Origin: an uncultured Aquimarina sp. | GTDB taxonomy: Bacteria; Bacteroidota; Bacteroidia; Flavobacteriales; Flavobacteriaceae | Assembly (NCBI GenBank): GCA_947498765.1 | Contig: CANMLG010000015.1 | Coordinates: 1 to 64,000, forward strand | Length of the DNA: 64,000 nt | Direction: 5' to 3' | Shown here: positions 15,428 to 24,682 of the stretch, piece after piece | How the letters are laid out: every line of letters begins with the position of its first letter | How positions within the stretch are numbered: position 1 is the stretch's first letter | The notes under the pieces: model-generated | Databases searched by the model: none | What the model was told of the DNA's origin: nothing | What the model saw: the letters and a program-made list of their open reading frames with translations, nothing else | Position numbers and translations under genes: made by a program

Positions 15428-17965
15428 TTAATTAACTATAATTTTTCTAATAGCATTTTCCCCGTTAATAGTTACACTCAAAATATATAGACCAGGTGAT
15501 AAAGAATTTAAATCCAGTGTTTCAATTTGAGTTAAAAAAGAATACTCAAATAAAGGTTTCCCTTGAAGATTGTAAAGCACCGCCTCATAACCATTGAGGG
15601 GGACAGTTAAAATTTCTAAAGTAGCATCACCGTCAGTTGGATTTGGATAAACAAGAATATTTTCTTTAATGTTTAGCTGCTTCTTGGCCAATGTGCCTAT
15701 GCTAGTGAGGTTAGGGTTGCTAACACCTTCAGGAATATTTAAAACTAACTTAACTTTATCATTAATGCCATTTGAACTTGTAAGAGGTAGGGCAATAATA
15801 ACTTCATCAGAACTAGCTGGTAATATAACAAAGTCGGGGTCTGCTTCTATATAATTATCACCTCCGTCTGTTGAAAAGGTTACTTTCCCATTAAAATCTA
15901 AAGGTTCGTTTGAAGGAACATCAGAAAAAGAATAAAAGACTTTTATATCATCTGTAACATTTTCAGATGTTTTGACTCTAAAAATTAAAAGATTATCATT
16001 TTTTCGTTGTCTACTAGATACTCTGGCTTCTGGAACTAGTGGCAAAACCACATCACCAATATTAAAGTTACTTTTGTTAACTGCGTAAAAAATATGTTTT
16101 AATGCACTTACTCTAATTCTAGCTTCCGAAGTGGTAATTCCTTCAGGAATACGAATACTTTCAGAACCATCATTGGGTGTAGATTCCGCAAGAACCATAG
16201 TAAATGTTTTACCTCCATCGAATGATAATTCTATTTTAACATCTGTCACATCAATATCATTAGCAGTAGTACCAGCTACGTTCCATGTTACTTCTTGTAT
16301 GCTATTTTGAGCATAGGTTACACTTGTGTTTTGTGAGGTGATTTCGAAGATACCTTCACTGGTATCAATAGCATTTATAGTAACTTCTAAAAAAGAAACT
16401 CCACCAGGCTTACCGTCACGAACAGTAAGCACAAAATCCATAGCTCTTGGAACAGTTGGTAATACTTCCCATTTAGTATTTTCACCTGCTGTTTGAGGGA
16501 AATCTCTTCGGGGTGAAGTACTCGGTGGAAAAGATCTAAATAATGGACCTAATTCAGAAGTAGATATAGGTGGCGCAATAGCACGTTCATTATCAACTTG
16601 TTCCCAGGTATAAGTTAATTGATCACTATCACTATCGTTAACAATGGCCTCAAGTGCAAAAGGAGTACCAAAAGGAATATTAAACTCTTGTAAAGGTTCA
16701 ATTGAAGGCAAATTGTTAGTTACTGACTCTACTGGAATACAATCAGAGGCAAAATCTAAATAGGTTTGTATTTCTTGAATACTTACAAAATGAAAATAAG
16801 GATCACTTTGAGGTTCAATTACTGCAGCTGGGACACCGCAAGGACCACCGGCATATCCCATAATTGTAGTTCCTTCGCCAGCTTCTATGGCAGTGGCGTC
16901 ATTTCTTTGACATGGGTAATTTTGAGTATGGTTAGCACCTAATTGGTGACCTAATTCATGGGCAAAAAAAGTGATATCAAAAAAATCGCCTTCAGGTCTG
17001 TTAAAACCGGTAACAGCAGTTCCTTTGGAATCGTTACACAAAGCTCCTATAATAGCCAAACCACCAGCAACATGTGTAGTTAATAAATGACCAATGTCAT
17101 AATTATCTTGTCCAATAATACGATCAATAGTACTGTCGGATAAATTGGTTAAGGAATTGAAATCATTAGTGTCAAAGGGGTCAGCTTGAGTATCTAAAAA
17201 TATAAGATCATCATTATCAGGAACAAGTTCAAATCTGAGACCTAAATCACGTTCATAAACTTCGTTTACACGATTTAATGAGGCTACAATACCGGCTAAT
17301 GCGGCTCCTTTTTTTTGAGTATCAGTACCACGACCTACACCAGCGTTTACACTATAAAAACGGGTATAACTACCTGTAACAGCTACAGCAGTGCGTAGGA
17401 CTCTTAATTTATTGTCACCAATTCTGGCAGCTCTATTTTGTTGCGGATTGAGAATTTTATGTCCTAATCCATTGTTGTTGTGATCGTGAATTTTTGATTT
17501 ACAATCAAAAACTGGATCAGTAGGAAGTAATTGTGAACTAGCCTGTAAACGATATTCTTTTTTATTGATGTCTTTATTTGATTCAAAATGCCAACTTAAT
17601 TCTTTTTTTAATAACGTAGCATTTACTCCATTAGCATTGCAAGTAAAAATAAGTGTTAATTGAGGGTCATTTACAGAAACTCCTTTGTAAGAATGTATTA
17701 GTGGATATTTTTGTTGTAGTTCTTTTGGGAGTAATGCATTATCTTTTATAATAAAATTGACAATTTCACTTTTTTCATTTGGAAAAGAAAGTATCGTAGT
17801 AGTTTTAGTTTCTTTGGAAACATTTTTTAAAGCTTCTGATAATTTTTCTGTATTGAGTAGAAAAGTGTTTTCAGCTGTTTTTTTCCATACATTTTGCTGT
17901 GCATTTATTCCTTCCAAAAGGGAAAAAGTAAAGCAAATAATTAAATAGAATATACGTAAATTCAT
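15428..17965 (-). CDS. secreted M12B-type (reprolysin-like) zinc metalloprotease with propeptide and T9SS sorting domain
   Basis: An 845-residue protein with a signal peptide (MNLRIFYLIICFTFSLLEGINA, then QQNVW). A propeptide of about 160 residues contains one Cys (PVFDCKSKIH, Cys155) that could act as a cysteine switch. The catalytic domain has the zinc motif HELGHQLGANH at 336-346 and Met-turn MGYAG. Ig/fibronectin-like beta domains follow, and the T9SS type A sorting domain begins VYPNPTDGDATLEIL and ends RKIIVN. It lies 24 nt downstream of the aquaporin gene on the same strand, so co-transcription is possible. It is the full-length paralogue of the 12485-14734 product. Confidence 0.9.
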   Translation of the reverse strand: MNLRIFYLIICFTFSLLEGINAQQNVWKKTAENTFLLNTEKLSEALKNVSKETKTTTILSFPNEKSEIVNFIIKDNALLPKELQQKYPLIHSYKGVSVNDPQLTLIFTCNANGVNATLLKKELSWHFESNKDINKKEYRLQASSQLLPTDPVFDCKSKIHDHNNNGLGHKILNPQQNRAARIGDNKLRVLRTAVAVTGSYTRFYSVNAGVGRGTDTQKKGAALAGIVASLNRVNEVYERDLGLRFELVPDNDDLIFLDTQADPFDTNDFNSLTNLSDSTIDRIIGQDNYDIGHLLTTHVAGGLAIIGALCNDSKGTAVTGFNRPEGDFFDITFFAHELGHQLGANHTQNYPCQRNDATAIEAGEGTTIMGYAGGPCGVPAAVIEPQSDPYFHFVSIQEIQTYLDFASDCIPVESVTNNLPSIEPLQEFNIPFGTPFALEAIVNDSDSDQLTYTWEQVDNERAIAPPISTSELGPLFRSFPPSTSPRRDFPQTAGENTKWEVLPTVPRAMDFVLTVRDGKPGGVSFLEVTINAIDTSEGIFEITSQNTSVTYAQNSIQEVTWNVAGTTANDIDVTDVKIELSFDGGKTFTMVLAESTPNDGSESIRIPEGITTSEARIRVSALKHIFYAVNKSNFNIGDVVLPLVPEARVSSRQRKNDNLLIFRVKTSENVTDDIKVFYSFSDVPSNEPLDFNGKVTFSTDGGDNYIEADPDFVILPASSDEVIIALPLTSSNGINDKVKLVLNIPEGVSNPNLTSIGTLAKKQLNIKENILVYPNPTDGDATLEILTVPLNGYEAVLYNLQGKPLFEYSFLTQIETLDLNSLSPGLYILSVTINGENAIRKIIVN

Positions 17966-17989
17966 TTATAGCAATTTTCTTTTTTTCTT

Positions 17990-18655
17990 TTAACAACTAT
18001 CACAACAATTGTCATCTTTTACCCATTTGCAACTTAAAACAGCTGTTATTGCACCTAATATAGGTGCTGTTAAATACAACCATAAGTTAGTAAAATTTGT
18101 ACTAACAATAGCAGGAGCTAATGATCTTATTGGATTCATCGATGCATTTGTCATTGGGCCTGCAAAAAGAGCCTCTAACATAACGACACCTCCAATAGCC
18201 ATACCTGCCATAATACCAGTCTCTTTTGATCCTGTTGATACATTAATAATTACTAACATTAAAAAAAATGTAAGTAAATACTCAAGTATAAACGCTTTGA
18301 AGGGGGGTAAAATTGTTTGAGTACCACCAAGAGTTTTACTTTCGGGAAATAAATACCAAACTAATAGACTGGCTACAATAGCTCCAATAAATTGAAATAA
18401 GATATATTTAGGGACTTCTTTCCATGGAAATTTTTTGGCATAAGCAAAAGCAATAGTTACAGCGGGGTTAAAATGAGCTCCTGAGATTTCACCAAAAGCA
18501 TATATCATAGCAATAACAATAAATCCCCAGGTGATACCAATACCTACATGAGTAACTGCACCTTGAGTGATTTCATTTACTGCCATAGCAGCAGTACCAC
18601 AAAAAACTAATGTAAAAGTACCTAATGCTTCGGAAATGTAATTTTTAGAATTCAT
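17990..18655 (-). CDS. aquaporin / MIP-family channel with NPA and NPI boxes
   Basis: A 221-residue protein with six hydrophobic segments. The first pore box is NPA (63-65, in GAHFNPAVT). The second is NPI (174-176, in NASMNPIRSLAPA), where most aquaporins have NPA. The C-terminus is short and cysteine-rich (DDNCCDSC). The family moves water or small neutral solutes (glycerol, metalloids) through the inner membrane. The altered second box resembles NIP-like solute channels more than strict water channels, but the solute is not shown. Its ATG abuts the stop of the upstream GNAT gene. Confidence 0.9.
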   Translation of the reverse strand: MNSKNYISEALGTFTLVFCGTAAMAVNEITQGAVTHVGIGITWGFIVIAMIYAFGEISGAHFNPAVTIAFAYAKKFPWKEVPKYILFQFIGAIVASLLVWYLFPESKTLGGTQTILPPFKAFILEYLLTFFLMLVIINVSTGSKETGIMAGMAIGGVVMLEALFAGPMTNASMNPIRSLAPAIVSTNFTNLWLYLTAPILGAITAVLSCKWVKDDNCCDSC

Positions 18656-19774
18656 TTAAATGGCTTTTTTGAATGTTTTTCGTTCTTTATGCTGTTTATG
18701 CACATAATCTTTCCATAGTGCTTGGATTGCTTTATTTTCTATAAGTTCTGGATTAGTTTCTACTTTGGTAATTCCGTTACGCAAAAATATTTCATTCATT
18801 TCTTTAAATATAAGTGCTGCAACTCCTTTATTTTGATATTCAGGATCTACACCAATTAAATAAAACGCAGCAGTATCATTAATCCGTTGTGCTTTTAAAA
18901 TATGTAAAAAACCAAAAGGAAATAATTTTCCTTTTGCTTTTTGTAAAGCTTTTGAGAAGGATGGCATTATAATGGAAAACGCAATAACTTCATTATGTTC
19001 ATTAGCAACACAAGTTATATAATCTGGGTTTACAAAAGGTAAATATTTTTTTTTGTAATGATCAATTTGATATTGTTGTATGGGAACAAAGGTTTGTAAT
19101 GAGTCGTAAGTTTTGTTTAACAGCTCAAACATGCGATTTACATAAGGTAAAATTTCTTTTACTTTATTAAATTTTATAATTTTAAGCTTGTATCTAGTTT
19201 GAATAATATTAGCTACTTTAACCACTTTAGGTCTGGTTTCAGTGGGGATATCTATTTTAAATTCTACCCAAGTAGCAGCATCTTCAAAACCAAGTTGTTT
19301 AAGGTGTTCACTATAATATGGTGCATTATACCAGGTAATCATGGTGTTAAGTTCTTTAAAGCCTTTTGTAAGCATACCTGCTTTATCCATATTTGAAAAA
19401 CCAACTGGACCTTCAATGGAGGTAAGTTGATGTTTTTTTCCATAGTTGATAACAGTTTCAATTAATGCTTTTGTAACATTAATATCATCAATAAAATCGA
19501 ACCAACCAAAGCGTACCTTAGGTTTATTTAAGTCTTTAATTTCAATCCAATTGACAATTGCAGCTATTCTGCCAACAATTTTGTTATCCTTATAGGCTAG
19601 AAAAAAAGAGGCATCTGCATTGTTATATACAGGATTTTCTTCTTTTTGTATGGCATTAAGTTCTTCTTTTGTTATCGCAGGAACATAGTAGGGGTTATTC
19701 TTATAAAGTATATTAGGGAATTTTACAAAATCTAAAAATAATTTTTTAGTATTTACCTCTTTTATTGTGATCAT
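18656..19774 (-). CDS. GNAT-fold acetyltransferase-like protein
   Basis: A 372-residue protein started at ATG 19774 (MITIKEVNTKKLFLDF); a longer reading to 19840 adds a Cys/Tyr-rich stretch unlikely to be real. The C-terminal half has a GNAT acetyl-CoA region (YLIGVDPEYQNKGVAALIFKEMNE near residues 305-325). The N-terminal half has conserved FVKFPNILYKNNPYYVPAI and VGFSNMDKAGMLTKGF. Proteins of this type are common in flavobacteria; I recall some labelled GTP cyclohydrolase, which nothing here supports. The substrate is unknown. The stop abuts the aquaporin start codon, so the two are probably co-transcribed. Confidence 0.75.
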   Translation of the reverse strand: MITIKEVNTKKLFLDFVKFPNILYKNNPYYVPAITKEELNAIQKEENPVYNNADASFFLAYKDNKIVGRIAAIVNWIEIKDLNKPKVRFGWFDFIDDINVTKALIETVINYGKKHQLTSIEGPVGFSNMDKAGMLTKGFKELNTMITWYNAPYYSEHLKQLGFEDAATWVEFKIDIPTETRPKVVKVANIIQTRYKLKIIKFNKVKEILPYVNRMFELLNKTYDSLQTFVPIQQYQIDHYKKKYLPFVNPDYITCVANEHNEVIAFSIIMPSFSKALQKAKGKLFPFGFLHILKAQRINDTAAFYLIGVDPEYQNKGVAALIFKEMNEIFLRNGITKVETNPELIENKAIQALWKDYVHKQHKERKTFKKAI

Positions 19775-19842
19775 GAATAAACTACAAATATGGATATATG
19801 AGCAACAAAAATACCAAATATATATGGTAAATCGAATCAAAT

Positions 19843-19875
19843 AAAAGGAGTAAATCTATTCGAAATACTCCTTTT
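19843..19875 (-). terminator. probable terminator after the outer-membrane protein gene
   Basis: AAAAGGAGTA (19843-19852) and TACTCCTTTT (19866-19875) form a perfect 10-bp stem with a 13-nt loop. It lies 36 bases after the stop at 19911 on the minus strand. T runs flank both sides, so it could work in either direction. Confidence 0.7.
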
Positions 19876-19910
19876 TTTAAATGGCTATCAGTTTTTAACA
19901 AAGGTATTTA

Positions 19911-21872
19911 CTACCAGTCTTCGTCGTCACCTTTCTTCTTTTTCTTCTTTTTTTTATCCTTCTTATCTTTTTTTCTTTTCTTCTTTTTAGACTTTTCTTC
20001 TTTTTTTGATGATTCCTCTTCAGCTTCTTCTTTAACTTGCTTTTCAAGTAAATCGATTTCAGCTTCTAAATCCTTTAGTTCTTGTTCTTCTCTTTTTAAA
20101 CGCTCACTTTCTTCATCTTTATTTTTATCTAAATCTTCAAAAAAGTCATCATCAAAGTCAGTTTTCTTGTCTTTTTTGGCATTAGATTCTTTCGGAGTAT
20201 CGATAGCGTCAAAATCGCTGTCAAAATCATTCGGATCTTCACCGTTCTTTTTGGCTTTTTTATTTCTTTTTCTAGCTTCTTTTTCTAATCTTTTTTGCTC
20301 TCTTTTTTTATCTCTGGCTGATTGTTCTATTTCTATATCTCTTTCTAAATCTGCAATTTCTTCTTCAAAACTTCGAAGTTCTTTTTCTTGTTTTTTAGCA
20401 GCCTTTATTTCTTTTTTGGTCATTCCTGTATAATCAGGCTCCGGATAAGGTTCTCCAGTTTCTGGGTCTATACGAGGTTCATTTTTTCTACGTCTTTTCT
20501 TCTTTTTCTTTTTGGCGTTACGCTCTTCAATTTCTGCTAATTCTTCTTCGGTTCTTTCAGCAGGAGTAATATCTTCTTGTTTTTCTCTTATAAATTCATC
20601 ATCAACAAAATCACTCATTCTACCTCCAGATCCGAAAACAGGTTTTGAAGATACAATGGTTGATGTGGTGTCATTAAGCTCTTCTTTACTTCTTCTCTTA
20701 GCTTCTCGTCTTGCCTTGCGAGCACCATTACCTTTCCAAAACTGGAACCATTTGCGTTTTTTAGGTATTTCAACATCTTCAGATTCATCAAAATCTTCAT
20801 CAAAATCCTCTTCTTCTTCAACCTCTTCTTCAACGTACTCTTCTAAGTCGACTTTACCTTCGAGTTTACCAGACATTACGCTTTGATCCAAATAACCTTC
20901 TTCGATATCTTTTTTAATTTGTTCAATGGTTTTATCTAAATCTCTTTGTTCCGCAGTTTGTATACGTTCATAATCTTGTAGTTTATGGTAATCTAAACGA
21001 TAAGAAGCTCCAAAATTTACAGCAAATCGCGATGGTGTATTTTTTACATTTTTCAGTATATGAGCATCAAGTGCAAAATCTTTAGAAATTAAATAAGAAC
21101 CTCCAAATCTAAATAAATGATCTTTGTATACTTTACTATTTGCACCTTCATATTCTCCAAAAATAGACCACTTATCGTTTAAATTGTAAGTTGAAGTAAG
21201 GATAAATCTAAAATCTGGGAATTCAGAAGTTAATCGATCTGCTACAATATTGGCAACAAAAACCCAGTTGTATGCCCAATTATTTTGAGCAGCGATAATA
21301 ACTTTTGGGGTTATGTTTGATTGTTGTTCTGTAGCTCGTGTGTCTGGATTATTTTGAAATGCAAAATCACTAGATGATGATGAAAAATTGGCACCTACAT
21401 AGGCAGAAACTGCGGGGATTAACTTTTTCCATTGGAAACTATTATTCTTTTTCCAACTATATAAATTTTCACTTTTTTCTCGTTGATATTTATAAGGATC
21501 ATAAACTAAATATTTAGCGCCAATTACATTTGAAGGAAAACCCTTATCAACAAATGAATCTTGATTGCCTACAATTTCGGATACTTTATTGTTTAAATAA
21601 CTTCCTTGGATACTAAATTCCAGCTGTTCTTTAAATAATCCTGCTCTAAAATTATATTCAAATTCTGTCGAATTTGTTTTATTATTAAAAATATCATGTT
21701 TTAACCTGCCAAAGCTTAATCCACTTTCAATTTGGATTACATTCTTTCCTACAGAAAAAGCACCCTGAGAAGTCCCTGGTCTATAGGTGTTTATTATTTC
21801 TGTGTGTTGTGCGTTAAAACTAAAGCACACAAAAACAAAGGTTAAAAATGTTAGTATTTGGGGATACTTCAT
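19911..21872 (-). CDS. outer-membrane beta-barrel protein with a long charged C-terminal tail
   Basis: A 653-residue protein, started at the ATG that gives a clear signal peptide (MKYPQILTFLTFVFVCFSFNA, then QHTEI); an ATG 13 codons upstream is also open. Residues about 25-320 show alternating strands (ESGLSFGRLKHD, EYNFRAGLFKEQLEFSIQGSY, WSIFGEYEGANSKV, FRFGGSYLISKDFALDAHI) like MetA-pathway/transporter outer-membrane proteins of flavobacteria. Residues 330-653 are low-complexity, alternating Lys/Arg-rich and Asp/Glu-rich blocks predicted to be coiled coil or disordered, ending KKKKKKGDDEDW. The role of the tail is unknown. It is divergent from the DUF4834 gene. Confidence 0.75.
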   Translation of the reverse strand: MKYPQILTFLTFVFVCFSFNAQHTEIINTYRPGTSQGAFSVGKNVIQIESGLSFGRLKHDIFNNKTNSTEFEYNFRAGLFKEQLEFSIQGSYLNNKVSEIVGNQDSFVDKGFPSNVIGAKYLVYDPYKYQREKSENLYSWKKNNSFQWKKLIPAVSAYVGANFSSSSSDFAFQNNPDTRATEQQSNITPKVIIAAQNNWAYNWVFVANIVADRLTSEFPDFRFILTSTYNLNDKWSIFGEYEGANSKVYKDHLFRFGGSYLISKDFALDAHILKNVKNTPSRFAVNFGASYRLDYHKLQDYERIQTAEQRDLDKTIEQIKKDIEEGYLDQSVMSGKLEGKVDLEEYVEEEVEEEEDFDEDFDESEDVEIPKKRKWFQFWKGNGARKARREAKRRSKEELNDTTSTIVSSKPVFGSGGRMSDFVDDEFIREKQEDITPAERTEEELAEIEERNAKKKKKKRRRKNEPRIDPETGEPYPEPDYTGMTKKEIKAAKKQEKELRSFEEEIADLERDIEIEQSARDKKREQKRLEKEARKRNKKAKKNGEDPNDFDSDFDAIDTPKESNAKKDKKTDFDDDFFEDLDKNKDEESERLKREEQELKDLEAEIDLLEKQVKEEAEEESSKKEEKSKKKKRKKDKKDKKKKKKKKGDDEDW

Positions 21873-21981
21873 TCGTAATTGATTTATGCCAAATATAGCA
21901 GATTTTATCATTTTTTTTATTTAGCAATCAAATAATCTGGTGAGTTCCTTATTTTTGATTCAAGTTATTACAGAAACAAAA

Positions 21982-22224
21982 ATGAAAACACTTCTCATTA
22001 TAATAGCAATTATATACCTGTTAAAGCTATTAACGAGGTATTTGGGTCCCTTATTGCTTTTGTATTTTTCAAAAAAAATAGCAGCAAAGTTTGGGGCTCA
22101 ATTTGAAGCTAAATTTAATCGGCAAGGTACAGAAAATCAAAATAATAAAACAAATTCTAGTACCAAAATACAAAAATCAAAAAAAGTAGTAGGAGAATAT
22201 ATCGATTTTGAAGAAATAGATTAA
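21982..22224 (+). CDS. DUF4834-type small membrane protein
   Basis: An 80-residue protein started at ATG 21982 (MKTLLIIIAIIYLLKLL); an ORF reading from 21940 adds 14 residues without support. One N-terminal membrane helix is followed by a basic, Gln/Asn-rich linker, and a conserved C-terminal KKVVGEYIDFEEID. The layout matches DUF4834, a flavobacterial family of unknown function. It is followed 33 nt later by the YfhO-like gene, so co-transcription is likely. Confidence 0.75.
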   Translation: MKTLLIIIAIIYLLKLLTRYLGPLLLLYFSKKIAAKFGAQFEAKFNRQGTENQNNKTNSSTKIQKSKKVVGEYIDFEEID

Positions 22225-22257
22225 ACGTAATAAAAAACCCATAAAAAACACTATCAA

Positions 22258-24678
22258 GTGAATATCAACTTAAAAAAAATAGTTCCATTATTAATAGCTA
22301 TTATTGGCTTTGTTTTAGTTTCTCTCACCTATTTTTCTCCTGTTTTACAAGGGAAAAAAATTGTGCAGAGTGATATTATTCAATATATAGGAATGGCAAA
22401 ACAGCAGCTTGATATTAGAGAGCAAACTGGCAAAGAAATGTATTGGAATGATCATGCCTTTGGTGGTATGCCAACGTATCAGTTGGGAGCAAAATATCCT
22501 CATAATTATATTAAAAAATTAGATCTTTTTCTTAGATTTTTACCTCGACCTGCGGATTATTTGTTTTTGTATTTTGTTGGTTTTTTTATTTTACTGTTGT
22601 GTTTAAAGGTTAAGCCATTGTTGGCTTTTTTTGGCAGTTTAGCCTTTGGTTTTTCTACTTACTTGATTATAATAATTGGTGTAGGGCACAATGCAAAAGC
22701 ACATGCTATTGGGTATATGCCATTAGTGCTTTCGGGCTTTTTACTAGTATATGCTAAAAAGTACATTAAAGGTGGTTTGTTGTTTTGTGTAGCTATGGCT
22801 TTAGAATTAGTGGCTAATCACTTCCAAATGACCTATTATTTAATGCTTTTGTTACTTGTAATTGCTATTGTTTATTTAAAAGATGCTATTGTAAATAAAA
22901 CTATTTCCGAATATGTGAAATCCTCAGGGATACTAATTGCGGGTCTTTTGCTAGCCGTAGCTTTAAACGCGACTTCTATTTTAGCAACACAAGAATATGC
23001 TAAGTTTTCGACACGAAGTAAATCGGAAATTTCAATAACCCCTGAAGGAGAACAAGCAGAACGAAAAGGCTTAGATAAGGACTATATTTTGAGTTATAGT
23101 TATGGATTCACAGAAACTTTTAATTTATTGATTCCTCGTTTTATGGGAGGTTCTAGCGCTGAAAATGCAGGGAAAGACGCAGCGATTGTTAAAGAGTTAG
23201 TCCGCATGGGATATCCGTTAAAAGAGGCTAGAGATGTAGCTAAAAATGCTCCTACATATTGGGGGGAGCAGCCTATTGTTGGAGCTCCTGCATATATTGG
23301 AGCAGGTGTTATTTTCTTATTTGTATTGGGATTATTTTTGATCGAGCATAAATTAAAGTGGTGGGTAGTTTCTGGAAGCATATTAGCTTTATTCCTTTCA
23401 TGGGGTAGTAATATGGAGTGGTTTTCGGACTTATTTATCAATTTTTTTCCATTATATAATAAGTTCAGAGCAGTTACCTCCATACAAGTAATTATTGAAT
23501 TATGTTTACCTATTATGGCTATTTGGACATTGCATATTTTTTTTACAGGAAGTCATTCTAAAGTTGTTAAACAACAGGCATTATTAAAAGCAACAGCAAT
23601 TATAGGTGGACTATTACTTGTTTTTGTAGTATTTAAAAAGACATTATTTTCATTTTCAACGTCAAATGATGAGCAGTTAATTCAAAGTGCGGGAATGCGT
23701 TTTGTTAGTGCTTTACGCGAAGATAGAGTTCGAATGTTAACTAGTGATACTTTAAGAAGTTTGTTTTTTATTTTAGCTATAGCTGGAGTGTTGTATGCTT
23801 TTACAAAAGAAAAGCTTTCAAAAAAAATATGTATCATTAGTATAGGAGTGTTATTAGTTGTTGATTTAGCTATGGTGGATTGGCGTTATGTAAATACCAG
23901 TGATTTTGCGCCTAAAACAGTTATGGATAAACCATTTTCGCCTACTGAAGCGGATAAACAAATTTTAAAGGATACTTCGCACTACAGAGTGTATGACCTT
24001 ACAGGGAGTCCTTTTAATTCAGCACGAGCTTCTTATTTTCATAATGCTATTGGAGGTTATCATGGAGCAAAACCAGCTAAAATTCAAGATTTATTTGATT
24101 TTTATATTTCTAAAGGAGAGCAATCTATTTTAGATATGTTAAATGTGAAATATTTTATTTTTGATGATAAAGAGAAAGGAACCCAAGTACAACAAAATCC
24201 CATGGCTTTAGGAAATGCTTGGTTTGTTCAAAATATAAAAAAAGTGGCTTCTGCCAATGATGAGATTTTAGGCTTAAAAAAGCTAGATGTAGCTAAAACA
24301 GCTATTGTAAATGAAAAATTAGCTATTAAAACTTCAAAATTTGTAGTGGATAGTTTGTCAACTATACAATTGACTTCTCAACATCCCGATCAATTGGTGT
24401 ATCATTCAGAAAATATAAATAAAGGTTTTGCTGTTTTTTCAGAAATGTATTACAAAAATGGATGGAAGGCTTATATTGATGGTGCTGAAACACCAATTTA
24501 TAAAACTAATTATGCTTTACGTGGTATAAAATTACCAGAAGGAAAGCATAAAATAGAGTTTACTTTTAAACCTCAGGTAGTAAAAATAGGAAGTAGGATA
24601 ACACTGGCAGCTACATTGCTTTTTGTAGTACTATTAGCTTTAGGGTTTTGGAAATTGAATAAACGAGAACAAATTTAA
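22258..24678 (+). CDS. YfhO-family multi-pass membrane protein
   Basis: An 806-residue inner-membrane protein starting at GTG 22258. Many hydrophobic helices run over residues 8-550, with the luminal first loop LQGKKIVQSDIIQYIGMAKQQ and the loop WNDHAFGGMPTYQLGAKYPHN. A soluble periplasmic domain (about 555-775: YRVYDLTGSPFNSARASYFHNAIGGYHGAKPAK, NVKYFIFDD) precedes a last helix. The architecture is that of YfhO/GT-C-like proteins; Gram-positive YfhO is implicated in glycosylating lipoteichoic acid. The neighbours (glycosyltransferase, flippase) support a role in cell-envelope glycan assembly. The substrate is unknown. Confidence 0.85.
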   Translation: MNINLKKIVPLLIAIIGFVLVSLTYFSPVLQGKKIVQSDIIQYIGMAKQQLDIREQTGKEMYWNDHAFGGMPTYQLGAKYPHNYIKKLDLFLRFLPRPADYLFLYFVGFFILLLCLKVKPLLAFFGSLAFGFSTYLIIIIGVGHNAKAHAIGYMPLVLSGFLLVYAKKYIKGGLLFCVAMALELVANHFQMTYYLMLLLLVIAIVYLKDAIVNKTISEYVKSSGILIAGLLLAVALNATSILATQEYAKFSTRSKSEISITPEGEQAERKGLDKDYILSYSYGFTETFNLLIPRFMGGSSAENAGKDAAIVKELVRMGYPLKEARDVAKNAPTYWGEQPIVGAPAYIGAGVIFLFVLGLFLIEHKLKWWVVSGSILALFLSWGSNMEWFSDLFINFFPLYNKFRAVTSIQVIIELCLPIMAIWTLHIFFTGSHSKVVKQQALLKATAIIGGLLLVFVVFKKTLFSFSTSNDEQLIQSAGMRFVSALREDRVRMLTSDTLRSLFFILAIAGVLYAFTKEKLSKKICIISIGVLLVVDLAMVDWRYVNTSDFAPKTVMDKPFSPTEADKQILKDTSHYRVYDLTGSPFNSARASYFHNAIGGYHGAKPAKIQDLFDFYISKGEQSILDMLNVKYFIFDDKEKGTQVQQNPMALGNAWFVQNIKKVASANDEILGLKKLDVAKTAIVNEKLAIKTSKFVVDSLSTIQLTSQHPDQLVYHSENINKGFAVFSEMYYKNGWKAYIDGAETPIYKTNYALRGIKLPEGKHKIEFTFKPQVVKIGSRITLAATLLFVVLLALGFWKLNKREQI

Positions 24679-24682
24679 GCCA

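Noticed and set aside
20167..20886. Plus-strand serine-rich ORFs opposite the charged outer-membrane protein tail
   Set aside because: They are complements of Lys/Glu/Asp codons (Ser, Phe, Leu runs) and have no independent support.
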